A stretch of DNA of 64,000 nucleotides from NCBI RefSeq assembly GCF_029201545.1, contig NZ_CP104007.1:4093501-4157500 (forward strand), read 5' to 3'. The notes under the pieces are model-generated. The model did no database searches, was not told where the DNA came from, and saw only the letters and a program-made list of their open reading frames with translations. Origin of the DNA: Devosia sp. FJ2-5-3 (GTDB lineage: Bacteria; Pseudomonadota; Alphaproteobacteria; Rhizobiales; Devosiaceae). This document shows positions 1-8,750 of the stretch, piece by piece (within the stretch, counting starts at the first letter, position 1; each line of letters opens with the position of its first letter). A program made the position numbers and the translations under genes.

Positions 1-26
1 CCGAGCGAAGGGCCGCTGCGGAATGA
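1..26 (+). CDS. 3' remnant of an upstream gene (partial)
   Basis: Seven codons followed by TGA at 24-26 form an open frame entering from the left edge. The TGA overlaps the ATG at 23 in an ATGA arrangement, the coupling seen repeatedly in this locus. Too little is left to name a product; it would be the preceding gene of the polysaccharide operon. This could also be chance. Confidence 0.3.
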
Positions 27-1042
27 GGGTTTTTATCACCGGAACGGCGGGATTCATCGGCTTCCACCTGGCGCGGCAGCTTCTCGCCGATGGGCATGAG
101 GTGGTCGGCTATGACGGGATGACGCCCTATTATGATGTGGCGCTGAAACGGGCGCGGCACGCCATTCTGGCAGAGGCGAACCGCTTCACGGCGGTCGAGG
201 CGATGCTGGAGGATGGGGCGCGGCTCGAGGGCGAGATTTCCGGCTTCGCGCCCGATATTGTGGTGCATCTGGCCGCCCAGGCGGGGGTGCGCTACAGCCT
301 CGAGGCGCCGGAGGCCTATGTCAGTGCCAATCTGGCGGGGACGTTCAACCTGCTCGAAGCGCTGCGCAGAACCAGGGTGCGGCATTTCCTTTTTGCCTCG
401 ACCTCCTCGGTCTATGGCGGCAATGAGGATTTTCCCTTCGCCGAGGCCGACCGGACCGATTTTCCCGTCTCGCTCTATGCCGCCACCAAGAAGGCGGGCG
501 AGGCGATGAGCCACTCCTATGCCCATCTGTTCGATGTGCCGACGACCTGCTTCCGCTTCTTTACCGTCTACGGCCCCTGGGGGCGGCCGGACATGGCGCT
601 GTTCAAATTCGTGTCGGCCATCGAGGAGGGTGAGCCCATAGACATTTATGGCATGGGCAAGATGCGACGCGATTTTACCTATGTCGATGATCTCGTCGCC
701 TCGATCATCGCGCTGTTCGATGCGGTGCCGCAGGCGGGCAGGCCGGCGGCGCGCGCGGGGGTGGCGGATAGCCTCTCCCCTGTTGCCCCGTGGCGCAGCG
801 TCAACATCGCCGGCGGGCAGCCGGTGGAGCTGATGGATTTCATCGGAACCATCGAGCGGCAGATGGGCAGAGAGGCGCAAAAGCGCATGCTGCCGATGCA
901 GGCGGGGGATGTGACGGCGACGGAGGCGGATGCGCGCCTGCTCGCGGCGCTGACCGGGCAGCAGCCGACGACGCGGATCGAGGATGGGGTCAAGGCTTTC
1001 ATCGACTGGTATCGGGACTGGAAGGGCGGCGGAGCGGCCTGA
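23..1042 (+). CDS. UDP-glucuronate 4-epimerase-like NAD-dependent epimerase
   Basis: A 339-residue extended SDR enzyme expected to interconvert UDP-glucuronate and UDP-galacturonate, supplying an acidic sugar for surface polysaccharide. The Rossmann motif GTAGFIG is at residues 7-13, the serine-rich active-site strand STSSVYG near 127, and the catalytic Tyr152 and Lys156 lie in YAATKK. The stretch VYGPWGRPDMALFKF near residue 190 is the signature I associate with LpsL/Cap1J-type UDP-glucuronate epimerases rather than GalE. A roughly 15-residue low-complexity insertion near residue 240 is unusual. It heads the plus-strand glycosyltransferase run. Family is secure; the exact sugar is inferred. 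Confidence 0.85.
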   Translation: MRVFITGTAGFIGFHLARQLLADGHEVVGYDGMTPYYDVALKRARHAILAEANRFTAVEAMLEDGARLEGEISGFAPDIVVHLAAQAGVRYSLEAPEAYVSANLAGTFNLLEALRRTRVRHFLFASTSSVYGGNEDFPFAEADRTDFPVSLYAATKKAGEAMSHSYAHLFDVPTTCFRFFTVYGPWGRPDMALFKFVSAIEEGEPIDIYGMGKMRRDFTYVDDLVASIIALFDAVPQAGRPAARAGVADSLSPVAPWRSVNIAGGQPVELMDFIGTIERQMGREAQKRMLPMQAGDVTATEADARLLAALTGQQPTTRIEDGVKAFIDWYRDWKGGGAA

Positions 1043-1079
1043 TCGCCTGATGCCGCGACAGAAACGGGAGAGGCGCCGG

Positions 1080-2195
1080 ATGAAGACAATCCTGTTTTTC
1101 TATCGCGATCTCGGCAATGGCGGGGTGCAGAACAACATGCTGCGCCTGGCCGAGGGGCTGGTGCAGCGCGGCTGGAGGATCGAATTTCTCATTGCCCGCA
1201 CCGAGAATATGGAATTCGCCGTGCCCGAAGGGGTTTTGGTGCATCGGGCGGCATCGGCCAACCCCTGGCAGCTGGTCTGGGCGCTGGCGCGGATGATCGA
1301 CCGGGACAAGCCGGACGCGATCTACACGGCCATGCCGAACTATAATTGCGCGGCGCTGGTGGCGCGGATGCTGGCGCGGCACAAGCCGAAAATCATCATC
1401 TCGGAGCGCAGCGATACGCGGGCCGAGCGGCGGCAGGGACGTTTTGACTGGTATGGCCTGTCGCTGCGGCTGGCGCCCTGGCTCTATACCAGGGCGGATC
1501 GCATTCTCGCCGTGTCGGAGGAAACCGCCGATAGCCTCGCGGCGGCGAGCGGCATTGCGCGGGACCGGATAGTGGTGTTGCACAATCCCGTCGTGAGCGC
1601 GGCGCTGGAAAAAGCCGCCGCGCATCCGCTGCACCACGAATGGGTGGAGGGACCCTATCGGCTGCTGGTGGCGGTGGGGCGGCTGGCGCCGCAAAAGGAT
1701 TTTGCCACGCTGCTCCGCGCCTTTGCGCTGTTGCACGAAAAGCGCGCGGAGGCGCGGCTGGTGATTATCGGGGGTGGCGAGGAGCGGACACAGCTCGAAG
1801 CGCTGGCGGCGGAGCTGGATGTGGACCAGGCGGTGGACTTCATCGGCTTTGACGCCAATCCCTATCGCTGGATGGCGCGGGCGGATGTGTTCGTGCTGAC
1901 CTCGCTCTGGGAGGGGCTGCCCACGGTTATCATCGAGGCGCTCGCCTGTGGCGCCACCATTGTGGCCACCGACAGCCCGAGCGGGCCGGCGCAGATCATC
2001 GGCCGGGACGGCACATTGGGTTATCTCGCGCCGATCGGCGATGCGCAGGCGATTGCCGAAAAACTCGATTATGCGCTGGACCACAAGCTGGACCCGGACG
2101 CGCTGCGCGCAGCATCCCGGCAATATTCATCGGGCAATTCCGTCGCACAATTCGAAGAAATATTGCTCGATCTTCTTCCGAAATACAAAAACTGA
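1080..2195 (+). CDS. Glycosyltransferase, family 4 (GT-B fold)
   Basis: A 371-residue retaining glycosyltransferase, probably adding one sugar to a lipid-linked repeat unit on the cytoplasmic face of the membrane. The N-terminal GGVQNN acceptor-domain loop is near residues 14-19. The C-terminal nucleotide-sugar domain carries VGRLAPQKD and the EX7E motif (Glu278 and Glu286 in EGLPTVIIEAL). The ATG at 1080 follows a GGGAGAGG ribosome-binding site; an in-frame ATG at 1050 would add ten basic residues and is less likely. It lies 37 bp behind the epimerase. Sugar specificity cannot be read from sequence. Confidence 0.85.
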   Translation: MKTILFFYRDLGNGGVQNNMLRLAEGLVQRGWRIEFLIARTENMEFAVPEGVLVHRAASANPWQLVWALARMIDRDKPDAIYTAMPNYNCAALVARMLARHKPKIIISERSDTRAERRQGRFDWYGLSLRLAPWLYTRADRILAVSEETADSLAAASGIARDRIVVLHNPVVSAALEKAAAHPLHHEWVEGPYRLLVAVGRLAPQKDFATLLRAFALLHEKRAEARLVIIGGGEERTQLEALAAELDVDQAVDFIGFDANPYRWMARADVFVLTSLWEGLPTVIIEALACGATIVATDSPSGPAQIIGRDGTLGYLAPIGDAQAIAEKLDYALDHKLDPDALRAASRQYSSGNSVAQFEEILLDLLPKYKN

Positions 2196-2255
2196 CTTGC
2201 CATCGTGCTGCCGGCACTGTTCCCTGCCTACGGGGACAGGGTTCAGGCGGGACAG

Positions 2256-3653
2256 ATGCTGGGGCAGGTTCTGACCTATTTGCCGGCCATGATATTGGCG
2301 CGGCTGGCAGGATTTGCCGTGCTGATCGGCGCGGCGCATCTGCTCGCCCCCGCTTCCACCGGGCTATTGGCGCTGGTGCTGCTGGTGGGCGAGGTTTGCG
2401 AAGGCATTTTTCTCAACTGGCTGCGCATTTTTCTGCTGCGGCAGGGTTCGGCGCAGGGGCTGATTTCGCTCGAGACGGCGCGGCTTTGTCTCCGTTTCTG
2501 GCTGGCCGGGATTCTTGGCGCATCGGTTCTGGCGAGCCTTATTGGACTGGCAGTGGCGGGCGGGGTGGCCGGGGCCTTTATCGGCGCAGTACTGGCCTAT
2601 ATCGCGGCGATCTCCCTCTTCAAATGTGGGCTGGCGCTGCTGCAGATGAGGGGGCGAGCGCGGCAGCATGGCCTGCTCGAAGCGCTGCGCGGGCTGGTCA
2701 TGGCGCCAGCGGCAATCTGGGCGATGGCGTCGGGCCAAGACTGGATTTTTGTTGCCGGTGTCGTCGTCGCAATCACGGCGACGGTTGGCGGGGTGGCGCT
2801 CTGGCAGGGCCGAACCGGTCTTGGCGGCGAGGACCAGCGCCCTGCCCTGCCCGAAATGATCGCCATGGCGCCGCCCTTGATGGCGCTGGCGGCGCTCAAT
2901 TTTGCCATCGGATCCATCGACCGGCTGATGCTGGGGTTTTCCGCTTCGCCTGCGGCGCTGGCGCCCTATGCCACCAGTTCCGCGCTGGGGCGACAGGGGT
3001 TCGATATCGCCACCAATGCCGTCAATGCCGGGGGTTTTCCGGCGCTGGTGGCAGCACGGGCCCGGGGGGATTGGGGCGGGCGGCTGGGGGAGCAGGCCCG
3101 CATCCTGATCGGCGTATTGCTGGCGGGCTATGTCGGGCTGGTGCTGACGCGGCATGATCTCGTCGACCTGCTCCTGCCCGAGGCCTATCGCGAAGAGGCG
3201 GCGATGCTGCTGCCGATCATCGGATTGGGCGCGGTGGCGCTCAATCTCAAGAACGGGTTGACCGACACGCTCCTTTTGATCGAGGGGCGCTATTGGCGGC
3301 AGATGATCGGGCTGGGTGCGGGGGCGGCCGTGTCCGTCGCCATGGCCATGCTGCTGGTGCCGGCATGGGGAGGGATCGGGGCGGCGGCGTCCTTTGCCGC
3401 GGGGGCGCTGACCGTGCTTTGCGTCAGCTTTTGGCAGGCGCGGGAATGGTTGAAATTTCCTGGCTCATGGGTGGCACTGGTGGCTGTATCGGGTCCGGCC
3501 GTAATCGTGGCGTTGGCTTGTGGCGGCGTCGCGTTGCTCATGCCGGCGGCGGGCGCGGCACTGCGACTGGGGACGACATTTGCTCTGGCCGTACCGCTGG
3601 CTCTCTGGGTGCTGGGGGCATGGCCAGGCCGGGTGGCGCCGCATGGCGGATGA
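2256..3653 (+). CDS. Polysaccharide flippase-like membrane protein (Wzx/MATE type)
   Basis: A hydrophobic protein of about 465 residues with roughly twelve transmembrane segments, matching the oligosaccharidyl-lipid flippase superfamily that moves undecaprenol-linked repeat units to the periplasm. The ATG at 2256 gives a short leader before the first membrane helix (LPAMILARLAGFAVLIGAAH). A GTG at 2205, nine bases after the previous stop, is an alternative that adds 17 residues but has no visible ribosome-binding site. Its end overlaps the next gene by 11 bp. Surrounded by glycosyltransferases, so export of their product is the natural role. Confidence 0.75.
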   Translation: MLGQVLTYLPAMILARLAGFAVLIGAAHLLAPASTGLLALVLLVGEVCEGIFLNWLRIFLLRQGSAQGLISLETARLCLRFWLAGILGASVLASLIGLAVAGGVAGAFIGAVLAYIAAISLFKCGLALLQMRGRARQHGLLEALRGLVMAPAAIWAMASGQDWIFVAGVVVAITATVGGVALWQGRTGLGGEDQRPALPEMIAMAPPLMALAALNFAIGSIDRLMLGFSASPAALAPYATSSALGRQGFDIATNAVNAGGFPALVAARARGDWGGRLGEQARILIGVLLAGYVGLVLTRHDLVDLLLPEAYREEAAMLLPIIGLGAVALNLKNGLTDTLLLIEGRYWRQMIGLGAGAAVSVAMAMLLVPAWGGIGAAASFAAGALTVLCVSFWQAREWLKFPGSWVALVAVSGPAVIVALACGGVALLMPAAGAALRLGTTFALAVPLALWVLGAWPGRVAPHGG

Positions 3654-4629
3654 GCACGCGCCGGACATCTCGATCATCATCACCAATTACAATTATGGCG
3701 CCTATCTCGGCGATGCGATCGGCTCGGCGCTGGGGCAAAGCCATGGGCGGGTGGAAGTGATCGTGGTCGATGACGGATCGACCGATGGATCGCGGGACAT
3801 CATGGCCAGTTTTGCCGGGATAAAAGCCATCTACCAGGACAATCAGGGGCAGACCGGGGCGGCGATGGCCGGGCTCGCGGTGGCGCGAGGCGGGGTCATC
3901 GTCTTTCTCGATGCCGATGATGGCCTCCTGCCCGAGGTGTGCAGCCGGATCGCCGATGCTTATGCTCCCGATATTGCGCTCTATCAGTTTGCGCTCGAAT
4001 GCCGGGGCCGTGAGAGCGGAGGATCGGGCGTTCTGCCCGAGCAGCCCTTTTTGGCGGATGGCCACAGGCAGCACGTCTTGCGGCATGGCGATTTCCCCAG
4101 CGCGCCCAACTCGGGGAACGCGTTTTCCGCCGCGCATTGCCGAAACATGTTTGCGCTGGTGACGCCGGAAGACCGGCGCCGGTACTTCGACGGTTTCCTG
4201 ATTTTTTCCGCGCCGTTTTCGGGCCGCGTCGTGGCGCTGGAGGGTGTGCAGGGGTTTTACCGCAGGCATGGGCGAAATGTATCCCGGCCCGGATGGAGCC
4301 GGGCGGCGCTGCGGCACAATGTCGAAAACGCCCTGTCGCAGCGGCGCGGGATTGTGCTGGCGCAGGGTCAGGAGACAGGGCCGGATGGGGGCTTTCGCTT
4401 CCTCTCGCCCTATCATCTGCGCAATGCGATGGCCTTGCGGCGGATGGGCGAGAGGGATGTTCTCCCCGGAAAGAGCCTGATGGCCCTCTTTCTGACGCTG
4501 ATGCGGCAGGCGGCGGGCTATCACGGGCTCACCCCCTTGCGCCGGATGCGGCTCTGGGGTGCGGGGCTGGTGCTGCTGGCCGCGCCGCGGGGGCTGCTGG
4601 CGCTGGTCTGGCCGGAATTCGGGCGATGA
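3643..4629 (+). CDS. Glycosyltransferase, family 2 (GT-A fold)
   Basis: A 328-residue inverting glycosyltransferase. The N-terminus SIIITNYNYGAYL, the nucleotide-binding VVDDGSTDGS (Asp43, Asp44) and the metal-binding DxD (Asp90, Asp92 in FLDADDG) are all present. The first 100 residues are typical GT2; the C-terminal half is less conserved and ends in a hydrophobic stretch that may lie against the membrane. The start overlaps the flippase stop by 11 bp and its TGA overlaps the next ATG, so translation of the run is coupled. Acceptor and donor are unknown. Confidence 0.82.
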   Translation: MADEHAPDISIIITNYNYGAYLGDAIGSALGQSHGRVEVIVVDDGSTDGSRDIMASFAGIKAIYQDNQGQTGAAMAGLAVARGGVIVFLDADDGLLPEVCSRIADAYAPDIALYQFALECRGRESGGSGVLPEQPFLADGHRQHVLRHGDFPSAPNSGNAFSAAHCRNMFALVTPEDRRRYFDGFLIFSAPFSGRVVALEGVQGFYRRHGRNVSRPGWSRAALRHNVENALSQRRGIVLAQGQETGPDGGFRFLSPYHLRNAMALRRMGERDVLPGKSLMALFLTLMRQAAGYHGLTPLRRMRLWGAGLVLLAAPRGLLALVWPEFGR

Positions 4630-5771
4630 AGATATTGGCGCTGACCAGCGAATTCGCGCCGTTCAGGGGTGGGATCGGCACCTATGCAGCGGGGCTGGCG
4701 CGGGCGGCGACCGAACTCGGCCATGACATTGTTCTGGCTGCGCCCGACTATGACGGGGAGCATGGGGCATCGGATCGTCGGGAGTTTCCGTTTGAAATCA
4801 TCCGCTATTCGGGCGGCCCGCATCGGGCGAAAGACGTGCCGGGGAAAATCACCTTGGCGCGACGTCTGGTGGGGCAAGGCCAATTCGATCTCGTCCATGC
4901 CATGGACTGGCCGTTTTTCCTGCCGGCGGCGCTGGCCGCGCGACGCGTGCCGCGGCTCTACAGCGTTCACGGATCGGAGATCGCGCATATGGCCCGGCCG
5001 ACACGGCGCCTGGCGATGTCCGCCACCGGCGTTTGGCAGGGGGATTACCGGGTTTTGGGCGTAAGCGGCTTCACGCATGCGCTTTTTTGCCGGCATTTTC
5101 CCGAACTGCCGCCGGAGCGAAGCGGCTTCGTGCATCTGGGCGTCGACGCCGATTGGCTGGCGCACCAGGGCAAGCGCGACGATCGGGCAAGACTGGCTCT
5201 GCCTGGGGATCGGCTCATCGTGCTGACGCTGGCGCGGGTGACACGGCGCAAGGGCCATCTTGCGGCGCTGGAGGCGCTGGCGCGATTGCCCGAGCGGGTT
5301 CGGGACAGCCTCGTCTATGTCATTGCCGGACCGGACTGCGAGGACGACTATCGCAACGAGCTGGAGGCGGCGATTGCGGCCTCGCCGGTAGATGTGCGCC
5401 GCTACCGCGGCCTCGACCGGGCGGATGTGATGGCGCTCGTGGCGGCCAGCGATATTTTCTGCCTGCCGGGGGGATCAGGTGCAGACGGGCAGGTCGAGGG
5501 GTTCGGGTTGGTGCTGCTCGAGGCGGGGTCGCAAGGATTGCCGCTGATTGCCGGGGATGTGGGGGGCGTGGCCGAAGTCGTGCATGACGGGATCAGTGGC
5601 CTCGTCGTTCCGCCCGGCGATGTCGCAGCGCTTGCCAATGCGCTGTTGCGCCTTGCCGACGATAGTCAATTGCGGGCGCACCTTGGACGCGGGGCGCGGG
5701 CACGGGCCGAGAGCCTGACATGGCAGCGCTGCGCGGGGCTGACCTATGGTCCGACTGCGGACGCAGGGTGA
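4626..5771 (+). CDS. Glycosyltransferase, family 4
   Basis: A 381-residue GT-B enzyme starting at an ATGA overlap with the preceding gene. The acceptor loop FRGGIGTYAAGLA is near residues 13-25, the donor domain begins at LTLARVTRRKGH, and EX7E is Glu291 and Glu299. The recognisable fold ends around LTWQRCAGL; the last ten residues look like read-through into the facing gene. The final 179 bp lie antisense to the 3' end of the convergent polymerase gene, which is unusual. Function in the pathway is inferred from context. Confidence 0.82.
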   Translation: MKILALTSEFAPFRGGIGTYAAGLARAATELGHDIVLAAPDYDGEHGASDRREFPFEIIRYSGGPHRAKDVPGKITLARRLVGQGQFDLVHAMDWPFFLPAALAARRVPRLYSVHGSEIAHMARPTRRLAMSATGVWQGDYRVLGVSGFTHALFCRHFPELPPERSGFVHLGVDADWLAHQGKRDDRARLALPGDRLIVLTLARVTRRKGHLAALEALARLPERVRDSLVYVIAGPDCEDDYRNELEAAIAASPVDVRRYRGLDRADVMALVAASDIFCLPGGSGADGQVEGFGLVLLEAGSQGLPLIAGDVGGVAEVVHDGISGLVVPPGDVAALANALLRLADDSQLRAHLGRGARARAESLTWQRCAGLTYGPTADAG

Positions 5772-7002
5772 GCAGCAGCACGACCATCCAGGCGAGCAGC
5801 AAGGATTTGGCGCCCAGCCCCTGCGCGCCGCTGATGCAGATGAGGAAATAGGCGGTCATGTAGGCGTGCACCCGGGTGCCGCCCCTGAGGCAGGCCCGAA
5901 GGATGAGAACAAGCGCCGCCAATAGCGCCAGCGCGATGAAAAGGCCGTAATCGACGAGCCAGCCGATCCAGGTGATCTCGATGCCGTAGGGCGTAGCGAA
6001 AGCGACCAGCATGTCGGCGCGCGGACCCGGGGCAAGACCAAAAAAGAGGGCGTCCGGGGGGAGATGGAAGGCAAGCTTGAGCGCGGCCCAGCGCGTCGCG
6101 GTGCTGCCGCCATCCTCGGCAAAGCGCGTGAGCACCTGGTCTGCGAGCCCGGACGCCGAGGCGGCCAGAACGCCCGCCACCACGCCCAGAACCAGCGTTG
6201 CGCGCATGAGGACGCGCTGCCGAGCGGGCAGCCGCGACAGCGCCGCCCGATCACAGAGCACGAAGACGATCAGGATCGAAAGAGTGGCGAGCAGCGCGAG
6301 CCGTCCGCCGAAGGCGAGCAGCGCCAGGGCGTGGAGTGCGATCTCGGGCAGCGCCATACGGCGAAAACCGGCAATGGCGCCGTTCACGACCAGATGGACC
6401 AGCGCGATGCCGGCGAGGAAGGCGGCGGTGAGCGGATGGCCGACAAGGCCAAGTGCCCTGCCGTCGCCGCGGATTTCTATGGCTCCGGCCACATGGGGCA
6501 GCAGCTTGATGCCGAACACGAATTCGGCAAGGCCGGTGAAGGAATTGGCGATCAGCAGCACCATGATTGCGCAGCGCAGGAAGCGGAAGAGGTCCGCGGG
6601 GATCGTCGTGACGAGATAGAGCAGCAGGATGGGGGTAAGAAAGGTGACGAGGAGCCCCGAAGCCGGCCGGCCAAGGATAAGCAATTGGACCGTGGCGAAG
6701 GCGATGAGTGCGATGAGGCTGAAGAATGTGCGGGGCGACAGGCCGATGAAGCGCATTTTTCCCGTCACGAGGACAGACAGCCCCAGCGCAACCAGCCCAA
6801 GCACCGTGGCGACATGGATTTTTTCCAGCGGATTGCCGCCCTGGCCAGCATAATTGATGCCCAGCACATAGAGCAGCGCCGGCGAAAAGAGGAATGCCGA
6901 AAACACCGCCGCCATGAGCGTGAAGCGGTACAGGCCCGAAATGGGGGAGCGCGGCCGCAGGGTCCGGAGCGTCGGGCCAGCTGCGGTCGCGCCCCTCATC
7001 AT
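5593..7002 (-). CDS. O-antigen ligase/polymerase-like membrane protein (Wzy type)
   Basis: A 469-residue protein with about ten hydrophobic segments and a larger periplasmic loop, the pattern of Wzy polymerases and O-antigen ligases. The last hydrophobic helix ends near MVVLLLTLRPQ; the following roughly 55 residues are hydrophilic, Arg/Ala-rich and encoded antisense to the glycosyltransferase gene, so they look like an extension after loss of an earlier stop. The start ATG at 7002 overlaps the stop of the spike-fibre gene, so the two should be translationally coupled. Whether it polymerises repeat units or ligates them to lipid A is not decidable here. Confidence 0.72.
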   Translation of the reverse strand: MMRGATAAGPTLRTLRPRSPISGLYRFTLMAAVFSAFLFSPALLYVLGINYAGQGGNPLEKIHVATVLGLVALGLSVLVTGKMRFIGLSPRTFFSLIALIAFATVQLLILGRPASGLLVTFLTPILLLYLVTTIPADLFRFLRCAIMVLLIANSFTGLAEFVFGIKLLPHVAGAIEIRGDGRALGLVGHPLTAAFLAGIALVHLVVNGAIAGFRRMALPEIALHALALLAFGGRLALLATLSILIVFVLCDRAALSRLPARQRVLMRATLVLGVVAGVLAASASGLADQVLTRFAEDGGSTATRWAALKLAFHLPPDALFFGLAPGPRADMLVAFATPYGIEITWIGWLVDYGLFIALALLAALVLILRACLRGGTRVHAYMTAYFLICISGAQGLGAKSLLLAWMVVLLLTLRPQSDHRSAPRSAAMSGSRPVPAPRVQGAPAIDYRRQGATAHWQALRHRRAERRGH

Positions 7003-7931
7003 GACGCTTGTGCCAGTATCGTCCTGATCGGACGGGCAAGGCTGGTGGGCACGCGATAGGGCGTTTGCGTCGCGGTCAGCGCCGAAATCGGTGCGCTGTC
7101 GTGATGAACCACAATATCGAAGGCACTCTCGGGCAATTTGAGATCGAGCGCATCGGCACTTCGTGCCGCAAGCAGGGGCGAGCTCGGCGCGGCGCCCGTT
7201 TCCAGTTGCGGGCAGGCAATGGTCAGCTCGACCAGATAGACATTGCCGATGGTGAGATTGAGCGCGAGGCGCAGCTTACCCCTGGCGGTGGTGGATTGGG
7301 TGGTCAGATTGAGCTCGGAACGCCGCGCCGTGGCGCTCAGCGCCGGGCTGAGCGAATTGACGGCGACAAAGCCATCGCTGGAATTGCCCTGGCGCAGTTC
7401 CACCAGCGGCACGATTTCGCTGTGACACTGGGCGAAAATGGAGGCCGAACAGGCTTTGGAGGCATCGAGCCCCATCATCGACGGGGTGAAGCCGATTTCG
7501 TAAAAGGTCGAGGCGGCCGTGCCCGATATGCGCAGCCGGACGGCGGGCAGGCCCAGAAGCGTGGTCACCGAAATAATCTGGGTGGTGAGCGCGCCATTGG
7601 CCACCCAGCCAGTGGGCAGGGCGCCGCCGCTACCCACAATGCCGACCGATGCCCCCGCGGGACCCGGACTGGCGAGATTGGTGCCCGCCGGCTCGAGGCT
7701 CAGCCCGAGATCGGTTGTCGCCATGATGTCAGCGTCGAATTCGCGCCAATTGCCATCGGCGCTGCGCGCCCATTTCTTGCTGCTGCGGGCAAAATCACAG
7801 GCGTCGGCCGATGGGATGGCATTGCCGGCGCGTCGAAACCGGCGCGCGATGAAATCTGCGGCAAAGCCGGCACTGGCCGGCCACCATTGTGCCGTTGAAA
7901 GGCCGCCGATGCCCAGGGACAGGCCCAGCAT
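6999..7931 (-). CDS. Head-spike fibre-like protein (gene-transfer-agent type)
   Basis: A 310-residue protein resembling phage and gene-transfer-agent head-spike fibre proteins. Residues 45-85 follow the fibre pattern of a polar FARSS-like stretch, an aspartate-rich strand and a TNL anchor (LEPAGTNL), then a jelly-roll-like carbohydrate-binding region beginning near ALPTGW. The C-terminal 60 residues are less conserved. It starts in an ATGA overlap with the spike-base gene and ends in an ATGA overlap with the polymerase gene. In Rhodobacter capsulatus the paired spike genes (rcc01079/rcc01080) build capsid spikes that bind the recipient capsule; by analogy this would be the glycan-binding part. 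The assignment is by remembered pattern, not by search. Confidence 0.62.
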   Translation of the reverse strand: MLGLSLGIGGLSTAQWWPASAGFAADFIARRFRRAGNAIPSADACDFARSSKKWARSADGNWREFDADIMATTDLGLSLEPAGTNLASPGPAGASVGIVGSGGALPTGWVANGALTTQIISVTTLLGLPAVRLRISGTAASTFYEIGFTPSMMGLDASKACSASIFAQCHSEIVPLVELRQGNSSDGFVAVNSLSPALSATARRSELNLTTQSTTARGKLRLALNLTIGNVYLVELTIACPQLETGAAPSSPLLAARSADALDLKLPESAFDIVVHHDSAPISALTATQTPYRVPTSLARPIRTILAQAS

Positions 7932-8194
7932 CAGACGAGCCCCACCAGCAGGGTCGCGGTCGTGCCGGTGGCCTTAACCTGGCGCAGGCGCAGCGGCAGG
8001 ATGGTGCCGCCGGCGATGCCGGAAAGTGTGACGCTGGCTCCCGAGGCCAGCACGACGGCCAGGGCGCCGGCGCCGCCGACATAGAGGGCACGGGTCACTT
8101 CGGACAAATCATTGCTGTCGTGCGGCGTGACGGCAAAACCGTGGCTGGCCGGTGCGTCAAGGCCGGGCGACAGGGTCTGGAAACGGTCGGGCAT
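7931..8194 (-). CDS. Spike base protein, RCAP_rcc01079-like
   Basis: An 87-residue protein whose pattern (PASHGFAVTP, then TRALYVGGAG, SGASVTL, GTILPLR and KATGTTATLLVGLV) matches the small spike-base family named after R. capsulatus rcc01079. Family members are normally 85-100 residues, so it is full length. The ATG at 8194 is preceded by GAGGAG at good spacing; a TTG two codons upstream is less likely. Its stop overlaps the fibre start by four bases. In gene transfer agents the base anchors the spike on the capsid. A host non-virion use of the pair cannot be excluded. Confidence 0.75.
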   Translation of the reverse strand: MPDRFQTLSPGLDAPASHGFAVTPHDSNDLSEVTRALYVGGAGALAVVLASGASVTLSGIAGGTILPLRLRQVKATGTTATLLVGLV

Positions 8195-8270
8195 GGTCAA
8201 ACTCCTCGGGGTTATCGAGGCGAAGTCTAGGTGTCGCCGCGCCCGGCGGGGACAAGTTGCAGTTCCGGCC

Positions 8271-8750
8271 CTAAGCCAATAGAGCCGTCCTCAGCCGGGC
8301 GATGAAGTCTGCCGGCGCTGCATTGGAAAAACCGTCCTGACGGCTGGTGGCGCCGGTCACGTCGCGAATGCAGCGGGAGATGTCGCTGACCCGATCGCAG
8401 ATGGCGATACCGGGCCGGCCGAGCAAGGTGCGGGCCGTCTGGCTCTGGTGATCGGTGGTGTGTTCACCCCATTCGGCGCGGCGGGGCACGAGAACCATGG
8501 GTTTGCCCAATGCGGTGGCATCGAGAATTGTGCCGATGCCGGCATGGGCGACGACGAGGGAAGCGCGCTCGAGCCGGAGAAGAAAGGCATCGTTCTCCTC
8601 CATGCGCAGAAATTGCATATGGCGCGGCACGTAGCGGCCGGAGCCGATCTGGGCAAAAACCTTTATCTGCGGGTGCCTGGCGGCCCAATCGTCCATCAGG
8701 GTAATCAGCCGGTCGAACGGCAGGAGCGAGCCCACGGTGACGAGGATCAT
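8271..8750 (-). CDS. PssE/Alg13-like glycosyltransferase subunit
   Basis: A 159-residue protein equal to the C-terminal, nucleotide-sugar-binding half of a MurG-like GT-B enzyme. It opens with ILVTVGSLLPFDRLI and carries LVVAHAGIGTILDA plus GKPMVLVPRRAEWGEH, the donor-site motifs of Alg13/PssE. It needs a membrane partner, which is the adjacent PssD-like gene; the two overlap by four bases (ATGA). In rhizobia PssD and PssE together add the glucuronate residue of exopolysaccharide, which agrees with the epimerase in this locus. Confidence 0.83.
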   Translation of the reverse strand: MILVTVGSLLPFDRLITLMDDWAARHPQIKVFAQIGSGRYVPRHMQFLRMEENDAFLLRLERASLVVAHAGIGTILDATALGKPMVLVPRRAEWGEHTTDHQSQTARTLLGRPGIAICDRVSDISRCIRDVTGATSRQDGFSNAAPADFIARLRTALLA

